64,000 nucleotides of DNA from positions 1 to 64,000 of the forward strand of contig JBAXOT010000007.1 in NCBI GenBank assembly GCA_037133095.1, in the 5' to 3' direction. Shown here one piece after another: positions 36,863-45,019 of this stretch (position 1 is its first letter; the number at the start of each line of letters is the position of its first letter). This stretch comes from CAIMZW01 sp037133095 (GTDB taxonomy: Bacteria; Actinomycetota; Actinomycetes; Nanopelagicales; Nanopelagicaceae). The notes under the pieces were generated by a model that searched no databases, was not told where the DNA came from, and saw nothing but the letters and a program-made list of their open reading frames with translations. The position numbers and the translations under genes were made by a program.

Positions 36863-38451
36863 TGCCAACCTCTGATGCTTTTCATATCTATGACACTACG
36901 TTGCGCGATGGCGCGCAGCAAGAGGGACTCAACCTCTCAGTTCATGACAAGTTGGCTATTGCTCGCCACCTCGATGATCTTGGTGTCGGATTCATCGAGG
37001 GCGGTTGGCCAGGGGCAAATCCGAAAGATACCGAGTTCTTCCAGCGGGCTCAGACCGAACTTAAATTGAAGAACGCAACATTCGTGGCTTTTGGTGCCAC
37101 TCGTCGGCCAAATGTAAAAGCGGCTGATGATGTTTTACTTCGCGCCCTACAAGATTCTCGGGCGGCAGCAGTAACACTGGTGGCGAAGAGCCATGATCGA
37201 CACGTTGATTTAGCTCTCAAGACAAACCTCGATGAAAACTTGGCAATGATCAAAGATTCCATCGAATTTCTCCGTTCTGGTGGCCAGCGGGTTTTTCTTG
37301 ACGCTGAGCACTTCTTCGACGGCTATCGTTCACATCGCGCCTATGCTCTGGAAGTTGTTCGAACTGCAGCCGAAGCAGGTGCTGATGTCATCGCACTTTG
37401 CGATACCAATGGTGGAATGTTGCCAGATGAACTTTCGCAGGTCGTTCATGATGTTCTTTCTGCCTCCTCGGCACGGCTGGGCATTCATTGTCATAATGAC
37501 ACGGGATGCGCGATTGCTAATTCCCTCGCCGCGATCAGTGCCGGAGTAACCCATGTACAGGGAACCCTCAATGGATATGGCGAAAGAACTGGCAATGCCG
37601 ATCTTGTCAGCATTATCGCCAACTTGGAATTAAAGAAGCACCAGAAAGTGCTACCAGAAGGCGCGCTCCGCGAAGCATTCCGGATTGCACATGCCGTCGC
37701 CGAGGTGACAAATGTTGCCCCGAGTGCGCGTCAACCGTATGTTGGTGTCTCCGCATTCGCTCATAAAGCCGGATTGCATGCAAGCGCGATCAAAGTTGAT
37801 CCGGCGATGTATCAGCACGAGGATCCAGAATCCGTAGGAAATGACATGCGAATGTTGGTTTCAGAGATGGCTGGTCGTGCCTCAATCGAATTAAAGTCGG
37901 TCGAACTCGGCATCGACCTCGGCGACGATAAATCAGTTGTTGGCCGAGTGGTCGAGAAAGTGAAAGAGATGGAGTCTCGTGGATACACCTTCGAGGCAGC
38001 CGACGCTTCTTTCGAACTTCTGCTGCGTGAGGAAATCGATGGCAAGCGAGCACACTTCTTCACCGTTGATAATTGGCAGACCACGGTAATTCGCAATGAC
38101 GAAGATGCCGTCACATCCAAAGCGACCGTAACCATCACGGTTGGAACTGAACAGATCAATGCTGAAGGTTCTGGTAATGGTCCCGTGAATGCAATCGATA
38201 CTGCATTGCGTTCTGGACTTAAGAAGTTCTATCCCGAACTTGAAAAGTTGGAACTCACGGATTACAAAGTTCGAATTCTGGAAGGTCGTTTGGGCACTGG
38301 CGCGGTCACTCGTGTACTTGTTGAAACCAGTGACGGGGATGGCGAGTGGAGCACGATCGGAGTTCACGAAAATGTCATTGCGGCATCTGCAATGGCGCTC
38401 GAGGATGCTGTGACTTATGGGCTCCTTCGCCAAGGTCGGATTCCCGAGTAG
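36862..38451 (+). CDS. cimA: Citramalate synthase
   Basis: Condenses pyruvate and acetyl-CoA to (R)-citramalate, opening the threonine-independent route to isoleucine. The 529-residue LeuA-like protein starts IYDTTLRDGAQQEGLNLS and has EGGWPGANPKD, HCHNDTGCAIAN and the C-terminal LeuA dimer/regulatory domain (about 400-520). EGGWPG after the TIM-barrel start is a citramalate-synthase feature rather than isopropylmalate synthase. Homocitrate or isopropylmalate synthase are less likely. Its stop TAG is part of the xerC -10 box. Confidence 0.92.
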   Translation: MPTSDAFHIYDTTLRDGAQQEGLNLSVHDKLAIARHLDDLGVGFIEGGWPGANPKDTEFFQRAQTELKLKNATFVAFGATRRPNVKAADDVLLRALQDSRAAAVTLVAKSHDRHVDLALKTNLDENLAMIKDSIEFLRSGGQRVFLDAEHFFDGYRSHRAYALEVVRTAAEAGADVIALCDTNGGMLPDELSQVVHDVLSASSARLGIHCHNDTGCAIANSLAAISAGVTHVQGTLNGYGERTGNADLVSIIANLELKKHQKVLPEGALREAFRIAHAVAEVTNVAPSARQPYVGVSAFAHKAGLHASAIKVDPAMYQHEDPESVGNDMRMLVSEMAGRASIELKSVELGIDLGDDKSVVGRVVEKVKEMESRGYTFEAADASFELLLREEIDGKRAHFFTVDNWQTTVIRNDEDAVTSKATVTITVGTEQINAEGSGNGPVNAIDTALRSGLKKFYPELEKLELTDYKVRILEGRLGTGAVTRVLVETSDGDGEWSTIGVHENVIAASAMALEDAVTYGLLRQGRIPE

Positions 38452-38454
38452 TCT
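38449..38454 (+). promoter_or_regulatory. -10 box of xerC containing the cimA stop codon
   Basis: TAGTCT begins with the TAG stop of cimA and ends six bases before the xerC ATG at 38461. No ribosome-binding site is present. A leaderless xerC start therefore costs no added intergenic sequence. Confidence 0.55.
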
Positions 38455-38460
38455 TTTCGT

Positions 38461-39360
38461 ATGACCCAAGGCTTGATTGCTCAGTATGAAGAGCATCTTG
38501 TTATGGTACGAAATCTTGCAGACAACTCGATTAAGGGTTATGTCTCGGACCTAGAATCTTTTCTCAAGCACCTAGAAAAAATGGGTGTTGCTGAATTCTC
38601 CGAATTAAAATTGACCCACATTCGTTCTTGGCTCGCAAATCTCCAAGCGACTGGGACCTCGCGTGCAACAATCGCTCGTAGAATTGTCTCTATTAGGGCT
38701 TTTACCTATTGGGCTGCAAGTAATGGCTGGATTGAATCCGACTATGGCTCGTCGTTATCGATTCCTAAGCCTCACAAGAAATTGCCAGAAATTCTCTCTA
38801 AAGTTGAAACCAACCAAGTCTTGGATTCAATGCACACCCAAGCCATGGAAGAACCCACTCCGATTCACATTCGAGATGAAGCAATGGTTGAGATCCTCTA
38901 TGCCTCGGGCATTCGAGTCTCGGAATTATGCGGTCTGGATTTACGAGATATCGACTTTGATCGCAACACTTTGAAAGTTCTAGGCAAAGGAAACAAAGAG
39001 CGTGTGGTGCCCTTGGGGATTCCCGCGATTAAGGCCTTACAGAAATATCTAGAACTATCTCGGCCAACGATGGTGCGTGAAAAATCAGCTGCTGCCGTTT
39101 TCCTTGGTTCGCGAGGTAGTCGAATTGATCAACGAACTGTTCGTGAAGTGGTCTACGTCGCCACTTCTGCGGTTGGCACTCCGATGGGGCCGCACGCTCT
39201 TAGGCACACTGCAGCTACCCACTTGCTTGAGGGAGGGGCTGACCTTCGCACTGTTCAAGAAATTCTGGGCCACTCATCTTTGGCAACAACTCAGATTTAC
39301 ACGCATGTTTCTGGCGAAAGGCTTCAATCGGCGTACCAACAGGCTCATCCCAGAGCTTAG
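38461..39360 (+). CDS. xerC: Tyrosine recombinase XerC
   Basis: Site-specific recombinase that resolves chromosome dimers at dif. The 299 residues have an N-terminal SAM-like DNA-binding domain (1-95) and the catalytic domain: Arg in SGIRVSEL, Lys in GKGNKERVVPLG, HALRH (HxxR), His in LGHSS and the Tyr nucleophile in TTQIYTHV. It lies upstream of rpsB, as often in actinobacteria. A XerD or other integrase identity is less likely because of this context. Confidence 0.92.
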   Translation: MTQGLIAQYEEHLVMVRNLADNSIKGYVSDLESFLKHLEKMGVAEFSELKLTHIRSWLANLQATGTSRATIARRIVSIRAFTYWAASNGWIESDYGSSLSIPKPHKKLPEILSKVETNQVLDSMHTQAMEEPTPIHIRDEAMVEILYASGIRVSELCGLDLRDIDFDRNTLKVLGKGNKERVVPLGIPAIKALQKYLELSRPTMVREKSAAAVFLGSRGSRIDQRTVREVVYVATSAVGTPMGPHALRHTAATHLLEGGADLRTVQEILGHSSLATTQIYTHVSGERLQSAYQQAHPRA

Positions 39361-39364
39361 GAAG

Positions 39365-39886
39365 TTAAAACTCGCTCAGAAGATCTTTCAATTCTTCCGC
39401 CGAAAGGCAAGAAAGTTGGCCACCAGTAAATCGATCATCATTTGTCACGTCGATCGCTTCATCGAAGGCAATCACAGGCTTAGTTATTGATTCTTCACCG
39501 ACATCAACTTCCAGGAGTACCAATGACTTTAAGGGACCGAGAAAGATGTCAACCGAATAAATGAGATCGCCTAAGGTGTATTTACTTCGACTCTTTGAAA
39601 GCAGTTTTGCAGGAAGTCTGGAAAGCAACTCAAACTCTTCTTTCACCAGATACATGGAAGTACAGGCAATTGAACTCGCCGAGCGCCCATCCATTCGAAG
39701 TTTTTGCCCTAATTTGAAAAGTGGTTCCATTCCCACCTCATGGATTTCTCGAAGGCGAAGATTTGTCCCTTCTAGGTATCGATCATGTATCTCCATGACC
39801 TTTTCCGGTGTCCCAAAATCCACAGGTGCTTTCAGGAGCCAACGAAACTCTCGTTCGAGGTGGGCATACTTCAGATTGATTGACAT
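39365..39886 (-). CDS. CYTH-domain-like protein
   Basis: A 173-residue protein with the look of a CYTH (triphosphate tunnel metalloenzyme) domain. It has the N-terminal block LEREFRWLL (ExExR instead of the usual ExExK), DRYLEGTNLRLRE, a Thr-x-x-x-hydrophobic strand followed by EEFELL, KSRSKY, SVDIF and the Glu-rich strand VLLEVDVGEE. Known relatives hydrolyse triphosphates or thiamine triphosphate, or act as adenylate cyclases; the substrate here is unknown. It lies 12 bp after the DUF885 gene on the same strand and four bases from the xerC stop, tail to tail. The Shine-Dalgarno is poor, so it may rely on coupling. Confidence 0.7.
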   Translation of the reverse strand: MSINLKYAHLEREFRWLLKAPVDFGTPEKVMEIHDRYLEGTNLRLREIHEVGMEPLFKLGQKLRMDGRSASSIACTSMYLVKEEFELLSRLPAKLLSKSRSKYTLGDLIYSVDIFLGPLKSLVLLEVDVGEESITKPVIAFDEAIDVTNDDRFTGGQLSCLSAEELKDLLSEF

Positions 39887-39898
39887 CAGGTGTGGGAA

Positions 39899-41554
39899 TT
39901 AGTTCCCATCCCACTTCGTCATTTCGGCTGCGAATTGATCCAAGCCTAGGGCTCCCAATTTAAAGGCGAAGGCATGAAATTTCTTCATGTCGAAACGATC
40001 ACCCAGTCGCGCTTGTGCGTCCGACCTGGCATTCATCCAGAAACGTTCACCGACTTTGTAAGAGATCGCCTGCGCCGGCATCGCTAGATACCGTTCCACT
40101 TCACTTCGAGCGAATTCCGAAGGACGAAGGGCATTGTTATAGATCAGGTCGTAGGCACTTTCAGAATTCCAGACTCTGCCATGAGGGTCTTCGTAGCCTA
40201 GGTGCAACCCAATATCGACCACGACCCGAGCCGCGCGCATAGCTTGTGCGGCAAGAAAACCAAGTTCGATGCCAGCGTCGGAGTCGTAAGCCCCGAGCTC
40301 GTCCATGAAACGTTCGGCGTAAAGAGCCCAACCTTCTATGAGCCCTCCAGAACCATCTATCCGTTGATATCGCGATAGCCGCTCACTTTCCAGAGTCATC
40401 GTTGCAAGTTGCAGATGATGTCCTGGAACGGCTTCGTGGTACCAAGTAGAAGGTTGCAACCACCAGATGAATTCATCTTTACCAAGAGTTGGAAACCAAG
40501 TGGTTCCAGGTCGCGAGAGATCTTCGGTCGGGCCGTTGTAATAAGGAGCAGCAGCACCACCTTCGGGAGCCAGTTTTACATCGCAGAACTTGATTCGATC
40601 GTCGATATCGAAGTGAACGCCATCCATTTGCCTGACAGCCTCGTCCGTAAATTCTCGAAGGCGTCGTAGTAGTTCGTCCGTACCCTGAATCTTGTATTTC
40701 GGATCGTTATCGAGATGATCGGCAAGTTCGCGAAGTGTTTTTGCATCTGGCTTTATTTTGGAAGCCAACCCCCACATACGTTCATTAATTGCTTTGAGAT
40801 CCGCTAAACCCCATTCGTAAGTCTCCCGCAGATCGAGGTCAGCGCCAGTCCAATATTTAGCCCACTTTTGATAAGACTCTTGACCGACTCCATCATGTTG
40901 GCCAGAAACGGGAAGATAATTCTTCTTTAACCATTCTGCAGTTACCAGGCAAGCTTGATCCGCAGCTCGTGCGTTTTGATGAAGTTCGATCAATACTTCT
41001 TCAGGATCAACACGTAAAGCAAATTCAGAATATGAACCTTGGGACATGCCCTCAAGAAGTTCAATAACTAACTGCACTTTGCTTCGCGAGTTGATACCGC
41101 CGAGTGCGCTGACATCAGCCAATCCGGCTGTCCAAGTCGCCAGTGCGATTCCGACTTGGGACATGCGCTGGGAAATAGTTTCAAGGTTTTCAGGAGTTCC
41201 AGCGGGCATCAACTCGAAGAGGGAACGCAATTCCATAACTGGTGAATTGATAACTCCCCAGGACTTCAATCGCTCGTGAGTTCGCAAAGTTGCAAGAATT
41301 CCATTGAATCGTTCGATATGAAACTTTGCGGCGATGCGATCGATGTCATCGATCGGGGCGAGCGACTGGAAAACTTCCAAGTGTTTCTGCAAGAACTCGA
41401 CGAGAATTGCGGCTCCAGCAGTCGAGTAATCATCGAACTTATTTTGTCCGGAGCTCGCACCAATCTCGGTCGCAAAACTAGGTGAAAGTTCGGCAAGTTC
41501 CGAGATGAAACGGTCGCTCTGTTCAAAGATTGGCGAGCGGTGTTTGATCAACAT
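39899..41554 (-). CDS. DUF885-family metallopeptidase
   Basis: A 551-residue cytosolic protein (no signal peptide seen) of the DUF885 zinc-peptidase-like family. The diagnostic motif WYHEAVPGHHLQ lies near residue 375, with a further acidic block GWALYAERFMDELG about 35 residues on as the likely third ligand region. Family members are thought to be carboxy- or dipeptidases; the substrate is not known. The ATG at 41554 has a minus-strand -10 box six bases upstream. It forms a two-gene unit with the CYTH-like gene. Confidence 0.88.
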   Translation of the reverse strand: MLIKHRSPIFEQSDRFISELAELSPSFATEIGASSGQNKFDDYSTAGAAILVEFLQKHLEVFQSLAPIDDIDRIAAKFHIERFNGILATLRTHERLKSWGVINSPVMELRSLFELMPAGTPENLETISQRMSQVGIALATWTAGLADVSALGGINSRSKVQLVIELLEGMSQGSYSEFALRVDPEEVLIELHQNARAADQACLVTAEWLKKNYLPVSGQHDGVGQESYQKWAKYWTGADLDLRETYEWGLADLKAINERMWGLASKIKPDAKTLRELADHLDNDPKYKIQGTDELLRRLREFTDEAVRQMDGVHFDIDDRIKFCDVKLAPEGGAAAPYYNGPTEDLSRPGTTWFPTLGKDEFIWWLQPSTWYHEAVPGHHLQLATMTLESERLSRYQRIDGSGGLIEGWALYAERFMDELGAYDSDAGIELGFLAAQAMRAARVVVDIGLHLGYEDPHGRVWNSESAYDLIYNNALRPSEFARSEVERYLAMPAQAISYKVGERFWMNARSDAQARLGDRFDMKKFHAFAFKLGALGLDQFAAEMTKWDGN

Positions 41555-41560
41555 GGGAAG

Positions 41561-41566
41561 ACCTTA
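41561..41566 (-). promoter_or_regulatory. -10 box of the DUF885 gene (leaderless, minus strand)
   Basis: Read on the minus strand this is TAAGGT, six bases before the ATG at 41554, the same hexamer and distance as for gatC and proS. Confidence 0.6.
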
Positions 41567-41699
41567 AACCCCACATTCCTCGGTTTCCCAGCGGAATTCG
41601 AGCCCAGTAATTGCGCTGAACAAGAAAAATGGGCAAAACCCGACTCTATCTGGACGTTTTCGCCCTTTTTCGGAGGAAAAGTCCGCCTCTGGTATCGGT

Positions 41700-41886
41700 T
41701 AGACTTCACCCCAGCACATGGTCCAAAACCTTGTGACTTCGCGCGTCTTACCCGACGTACTTTTATCGGGAACCATTTCGGTCCAGCCCAGGCTGGTCGG
41801 TGCCAAGACGCCAGGGACCAGAACAAATTGTTCGGTCGTCAACCGAGTGCATGCTCTATGAGTATGCAATGAAGGAGTGTGCCGCG
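41700..41886 (+). promoter_or_regulatory. rpsB leader region with four hairpins
   Basis: The 332 bp between the DUF885 gene and rpsB hold no other gene. TAGACT at 41700-41705 is a possible -10 (no good -35). Downstream are hairpins CCCGA/TCGGG (41751-41770), CCAGC/GCTGG (41783-41796), GACC-A-GAACA/TGTTC-GGTC (41816-41837) and TGCAT/ATGCA (41848-41868), the last just before the Shine-Dalgarno AAGGAG (41872-41877). The pattern suggests a ribosomal-protein autoregulatory leader; the promoter call is weak. The 41567-41699 part shows nothing recognisable. Confidence 0.45.
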
Positions 41887-42759
41887 ATGGCGGTTGTAAC
41901 AATGCGAGAACTTCTCGACTCTGGAGTCCACTTCGGACACCAAACTCGTCGATGGAATCCAAAGATGAAGCGCTTTATTTTTGCCGAGCGCAACGGCATC
42001 TACATCATCGACATTCAACAATCTTTGGCCTTGATCGACAGCGCCTATGCGTTTATCCAAGATACCGTTGCCAAGGGCGGACATATCTTGTTCGTTGGAA
42101 CAAAGAAGCAGGCTCACGAGCCAATCAAGCAACAATCAGCTCGAGTCGGTATGCCTTACGTAACCGAACGCTGGTTGGGTGGAATGTTGACCAACTTCCC
42201 AACCGTCTACAAGCGAATTCAGCGCCTGAAGGAATTGGAAGCTCTTGAAGCCACCAATGACCAAGCGCTCACCAAGAAAGAATTGTTAGTTCTGCGTCGC
42301 GAGCGCGAGAAGCTCACCAAGAACCTCGAAGGTATTCGAAACATGACCAAGTTGCCTTCCGCAATTTGGGTAGTCGACACCAAAAAGGAACACCTTGCTG
42401 TTGCCGAGGCCCACAAGTTGGGTATTCCAGTTGTGGCGATTCTCGACACCAACTGCGATCCAGATGAAGTTGATTACAAGATTCCAGGCAACGACGATGC
42501 CATCCGTTCTATCGGCTTGCTGACTCGAGTTATTGCTGATGCTGCTGCTGCAGGGCTACAAGCCCGGTCGGCAAACGCTGCGGCTGCCGCGGATCAAGGC
42601 GCTGCTAAGGCAGTTGTCGCTGATGAGCCTTTGGCTGATTGGGAGAAAGATTTGCTCGGAGCACCTGCCGCTGAGGCAGTTGTCGAGGCACCAGTTGCAG
42701 AGGTAGTTGTCGAGGCACCAGTAGTCGAAGCACCAGTCGCCGAGACCCCAGCCGAATAA
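41887..42759 (+). CDS. rpsB: Ribosomal protein uS2
   Basis: Small-subunit protein of 290 residues. ATG 41887 gives the family start MAVVTMRELLDSGVHFGHQ and follows AAGGAG at 41872-41877; a longer frame from 41800 would put coding sequence over the leader hairpins. Typical blocks are RWNPKMKRFIF and HILFVGTKKQA. The last 55 residues are an Ala/Val/Glu/Pro-rich tail built of repeats such as VVEAPVAE, beyond the conserved core. Confidence 0.96.
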   Translation: MAVVTMRELLDSGVHFGHQTRRWNPKMKRFIFAERNGIYIIDIQQSLALIDSAYAFIQDTVAKGGHILFVGTKKQAHEPIKQQSARVGMPYVTERWLGGMLTNFPTVYKRIQRLKELEALEATNDQALTKKELLVLRREREKLTKNLEGIRNMTKLPSAIWVVDTKKEHLAVAEAHKLGIPVVAILDTNCDPDEVDYKIPGNDDAIRSIGLLTRVIADAAAAGLQARSANAAAAADQGAAKAVVADEPLADWEKDLLGAPAAEAVVEAPVAEVVVEAPVVEAPVAETPAE

Positions 42760-42815
42760 TCAGTGGCGATTTAATAATCAGGATTTACTTACAAAGAATA
42801 TTGGAGAGTAATTAA

Positions 42816-43643
42816 GTGGCTTACACAGCAGCAGATGTAAAGCGCTTGCGCGAAGCAACAGCCGCAGGCATGCTCGATTGCAAGAAGGCGCTCGATGAGG
42901 CAGATGGCGATTTTGATAAAGCCATTGAGATCATTCGCGTCAAAGGTTTGAAAGGCGTCACCAAGCGCGAAGGCCGGACCACCTCAAATGGACTCGTCAT
43001 TGCGAAGACTGAAGGCAACCTCGGCGTTATTCTTGAACTCAACTGCGAGACCGACTTTGTTGCCAAAGGCGATCGTTTCCAGGTAGTTGCGGATGAACTT
43101 CTCAACCACCTCTTCACCACCCAAATTGGCGAGCTCGATGCTTTCTTGGCCTCCACCATGGCCAACGGCAAAACGGTTCAGTCAGTAGTGGATGAGGCAA
43201 ATGCGACTCTCGGCGAGAAGATCGAAGTTCGCCGTATTGGCGTTCTCTCGGGCTCACCAGTTTCGGTCTACCTTCACCGCACCAGCCCTGACCTACCTCC
43301 TCAGGTGGGCGTTCTGGTTCAACTGGCTTCTGAAGCCTTTGAAGCCGGTAAAGATATCGCCCAGCACATTGCGGCCTTTGCGCCACAATTTGTTCGTCGC
43401 GAAGATATCCCTGCCGATGTCATTGAGAACGAGCGCCGGATCGCTGAAGAGACTGCCCGCAACGAAGGCAAGCCAGAGGCTTCCATCGAAAAGATTGTGG
43501 CTGGTCGCGTGACCGGCTTCGTCAAAGAGGTAAGCCTGATCGAGCAATCTTTCGCTAAGGATGCCAAGAAGACGGTTCAACAAATTTTGGATGAGGCTAA
43601 GACCGCCGTGTCGGCCTTCCATCGATTCCGAGTTGGGCAATAA
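42816..43643 (+). CDS. tsf: Elongation factor Ts
   Basis: Nucleotide exchange factor for EF-Tu; 275 residues. The N-terminal UBA-like domain (AADVKRLREATAAGMLDCKKAL) and the EF-Ts signature LNCETDFVAKGD near residue 75 are present. Start GTG 42816 follows GGAGAG (42803-42808). It lies 56 bp after rpsB, in the conserved rpsB-tsf pair. Confidence 0.97.
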   Translation: MAYTAADVKRLREATAAGMLDCKKALDEADGDFDKAIEIIRVKGLKGVTKREGRTTSNGLVIAKTEGNLGVILELNCETDFVAKGDRFQVVADELLNHLFTTQIGELDAFLASTMANGKTVQSVVDEANATLGEKIEVRRIGVLSGSPVSVYLHRTSPDLPPQVGVLVQLASEAFEAGKDIAQHIAAFAPQFVRREDIPADVIENERRIAEETARNEGKPEASIEKIVAGRVTGFVKEVSLIEQSFAKDAKKTVQQILDEAKTAVSAFHRFRVGQ

Positions 43644-43671
43644 TCTTTCTACCGACCTACTAAGTTCTAGA

Positions 43672-43720
43672 TAAGGAGCACTCCCTATGGCCCGCGAAGG
43701 TTACAAGAGAGTGCTCCTTA
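43672..43720 (+). promoter_or_regulatory. Perfect 12-bp inverted repeat hiding the pyrH ribosome-binding site
   Basis: TAAGGAGCACTC at 43672-43683 is perfectly complementary to GAGTGCTCCTTA at 43709-43720 inside the pyrH coding region, with a 25-nt loop holding the ATG (43687). The 5' arm contains the AAGGAG Shine-Dalgarno. If folded, the stem would block initiation, so it is a candidate translational switch. The partner and signal are unknown. Confidence 0.75.
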
Positions 43721-44403
43721 AACTTTCAGGCGAAGTTTTTGGCGGCGCGAAAGGCATTGGGGTTGACCCCGATGTTGTCCATGGAATTGCCACTCAGATT
43801 GCAGATGTCGTCCGCCAAGGAACTGAGATAGCCGTTGTTGTGGGTGGCGGAAACTATTTCCGGGGATCTGAACTCCAATTGCGCGGCATGGATCGGGCCC
43901 GAGCCGACTATATGGGCATGCTCGGAACTGTCATGAACTGTTTAGCACTGCAAGATTTTCTGGAAAAAGAAGGTATTGAAACTCGAGTTCAAACCGCAAT
44001 CACTATGGGCCAGGTGGCCGAGCCATACATTCCGCGTCGCGCCATTCGCCACTTACAAAAAGGGCGAGTAGTCATATTTGGTGCGGGTGCCGGGATGCCT
44101 TTTTTCACCACAGATACCGTCGCGGCTCAGCGAGCCCTAGAAATTGGCGCTGAGGCGCTCTTGTTGGCAAAGAGTGGAGTCGACGGTGTTTACACAGCCG
44201 ATCCGAAGAAGGATCCAGCCGCGACCAAGTACGAACAAGTGAGCTTTGATGAAGTCTTGAAAAAATCGCTCGGAGTCGCTGATGCCGCCGCATTCAGCCT
44301 CTGCCGCGAAAATAAGCTACCGATCGTTGTATTTGATCTTCTTAATGAGGGCAATATCGCTCGCGCCGTTCGCGGCGAATCCATCGGGACCTTGGTTTCC
44401 TGA
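43687..44403 (+). CDS. pyrH: UMP kinase
   Basis: Bacterial hexameric UMP kinase that makes UDP in pyrimidine synthesis. The 238 residues have KRVLLKLSGEVFGG near the start, VVVGGGNYFRG (uridine/ATP site), MGQVAEPYIPRRA and the GVDGVYTADPKKDP block. Start ATG 43687 follows AAGGAG (43673-43678), which is part of a perfect 12-bp inverted repeat with codons 8-12. Placement between tsf and frr is universal in this group. Confidence 0.96.
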   Translation: MAREGYKRVLLKLSGEVFGGAKGIGVDPDVVHGIATQIADVVRQGTEIAVVVGGGNYFRGSELQLRGMDRARADYMGMLGTVMNCLALQDFLEKEGIETRVQTAITMGQVAEPYIPRRAIRHLQKGRVVIFGAGAGMPFFTTDTVAAQRALEIGAEALLLAKSGVDGVYTADPKKDPAATKYEQVSFDEVLKKSLGVADAAAFSLCRENKLPIVVFDLLNEGNIARAVRGESIGTLVS

Positions 44404-44450
44404 CCGTTTATAGTTGACCATAGATCTACGCAAATTCTTAAAGGAGCAAG

Positions 44451-45014
44451 ATGTCTGACTTAAACGCAACGCTCGCCGATGCTGGCACCAAAATGGCCAA
44501 GGCGATCGAGGTGGCCAAGGAGGAGTTCGGGGCCATCCGAACCGGCCGCGCCCACCCAGCCATGTTCTCCAAGATCGTTGTCGAGTATTACGGCACTTAC
44601 ACCCCGCTGGCACAGTTAGCCACGATTCAAGTTCCCGAGGCGCGGACTGCAATCGTCTCGCCTTTTGATAAGAGCGCAATTGCGGCGGTAGAAAAAGCAA
44701 TTCGCGACTCTGATCTTGGCGTCAATCCAGCATCCGATGGCGTTGTCGTTCGAGTCAACTTCCCTCAGCTGACAGAAGAGCGGCGCAAGGAGTACATCAA
44801 AGTTGCCCGGGCAAAGGCCGAAGATTCTCGAGTTTCGATTCGCAATATTCGTCGCGCTGCAAAAGAGGCGATGGAAAAGATGGAGAAGGATGGCGAGATC
44901 GGCAAAGATGATGTTGCCCGTGCTGAAAAGGATCTTGAGAAAGTGACATCCGATCATGTTTCGAAGGTCGATGAATTGTTAAAACACAAGGAATCTGAAC
45001 TTCTAGAAGTTTAA
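44451..45014 (+). CDS. frr: Ribosome recycling factor
   Basis: Splits post-termination ribosomes with EF-G. The 187-residue helical protein shows IRTGRAHPAMF, YYGTYTPLAQLATI and the KVARAKAEDSRVSIRNIRR block. Start ATG 44451 follows AAAGGAG (44440-44446). It follows pyrH by 47 bp and precedes cdsA by 5 bp. Confidence 0.97.
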   Translation: MSDLNATLADAGTKMAKAIEVAKEEFGAIRTGRAHPAMFSKIVVEYYGTYTPLAQLATIQVPEARTAIVSPFDKSAIAAVEKAIRDSDLGVNPASDGVVVRVNFPQLTEERRKEYIKVARAKAEDSRVSIRNIRRAAKEAMEKMEKDGEIGKDDVARAEKDLEKVTSDHVSKVDELLKHKESELLEV

Positions 45015-45019
45015 ATTCC

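Noticed and set aside
41800..41886. Extended rpsB start
   Set aside because: The extra 29 residues cover leader hairpins and have no family support; ATG 41887 has AAGGAG upstream.
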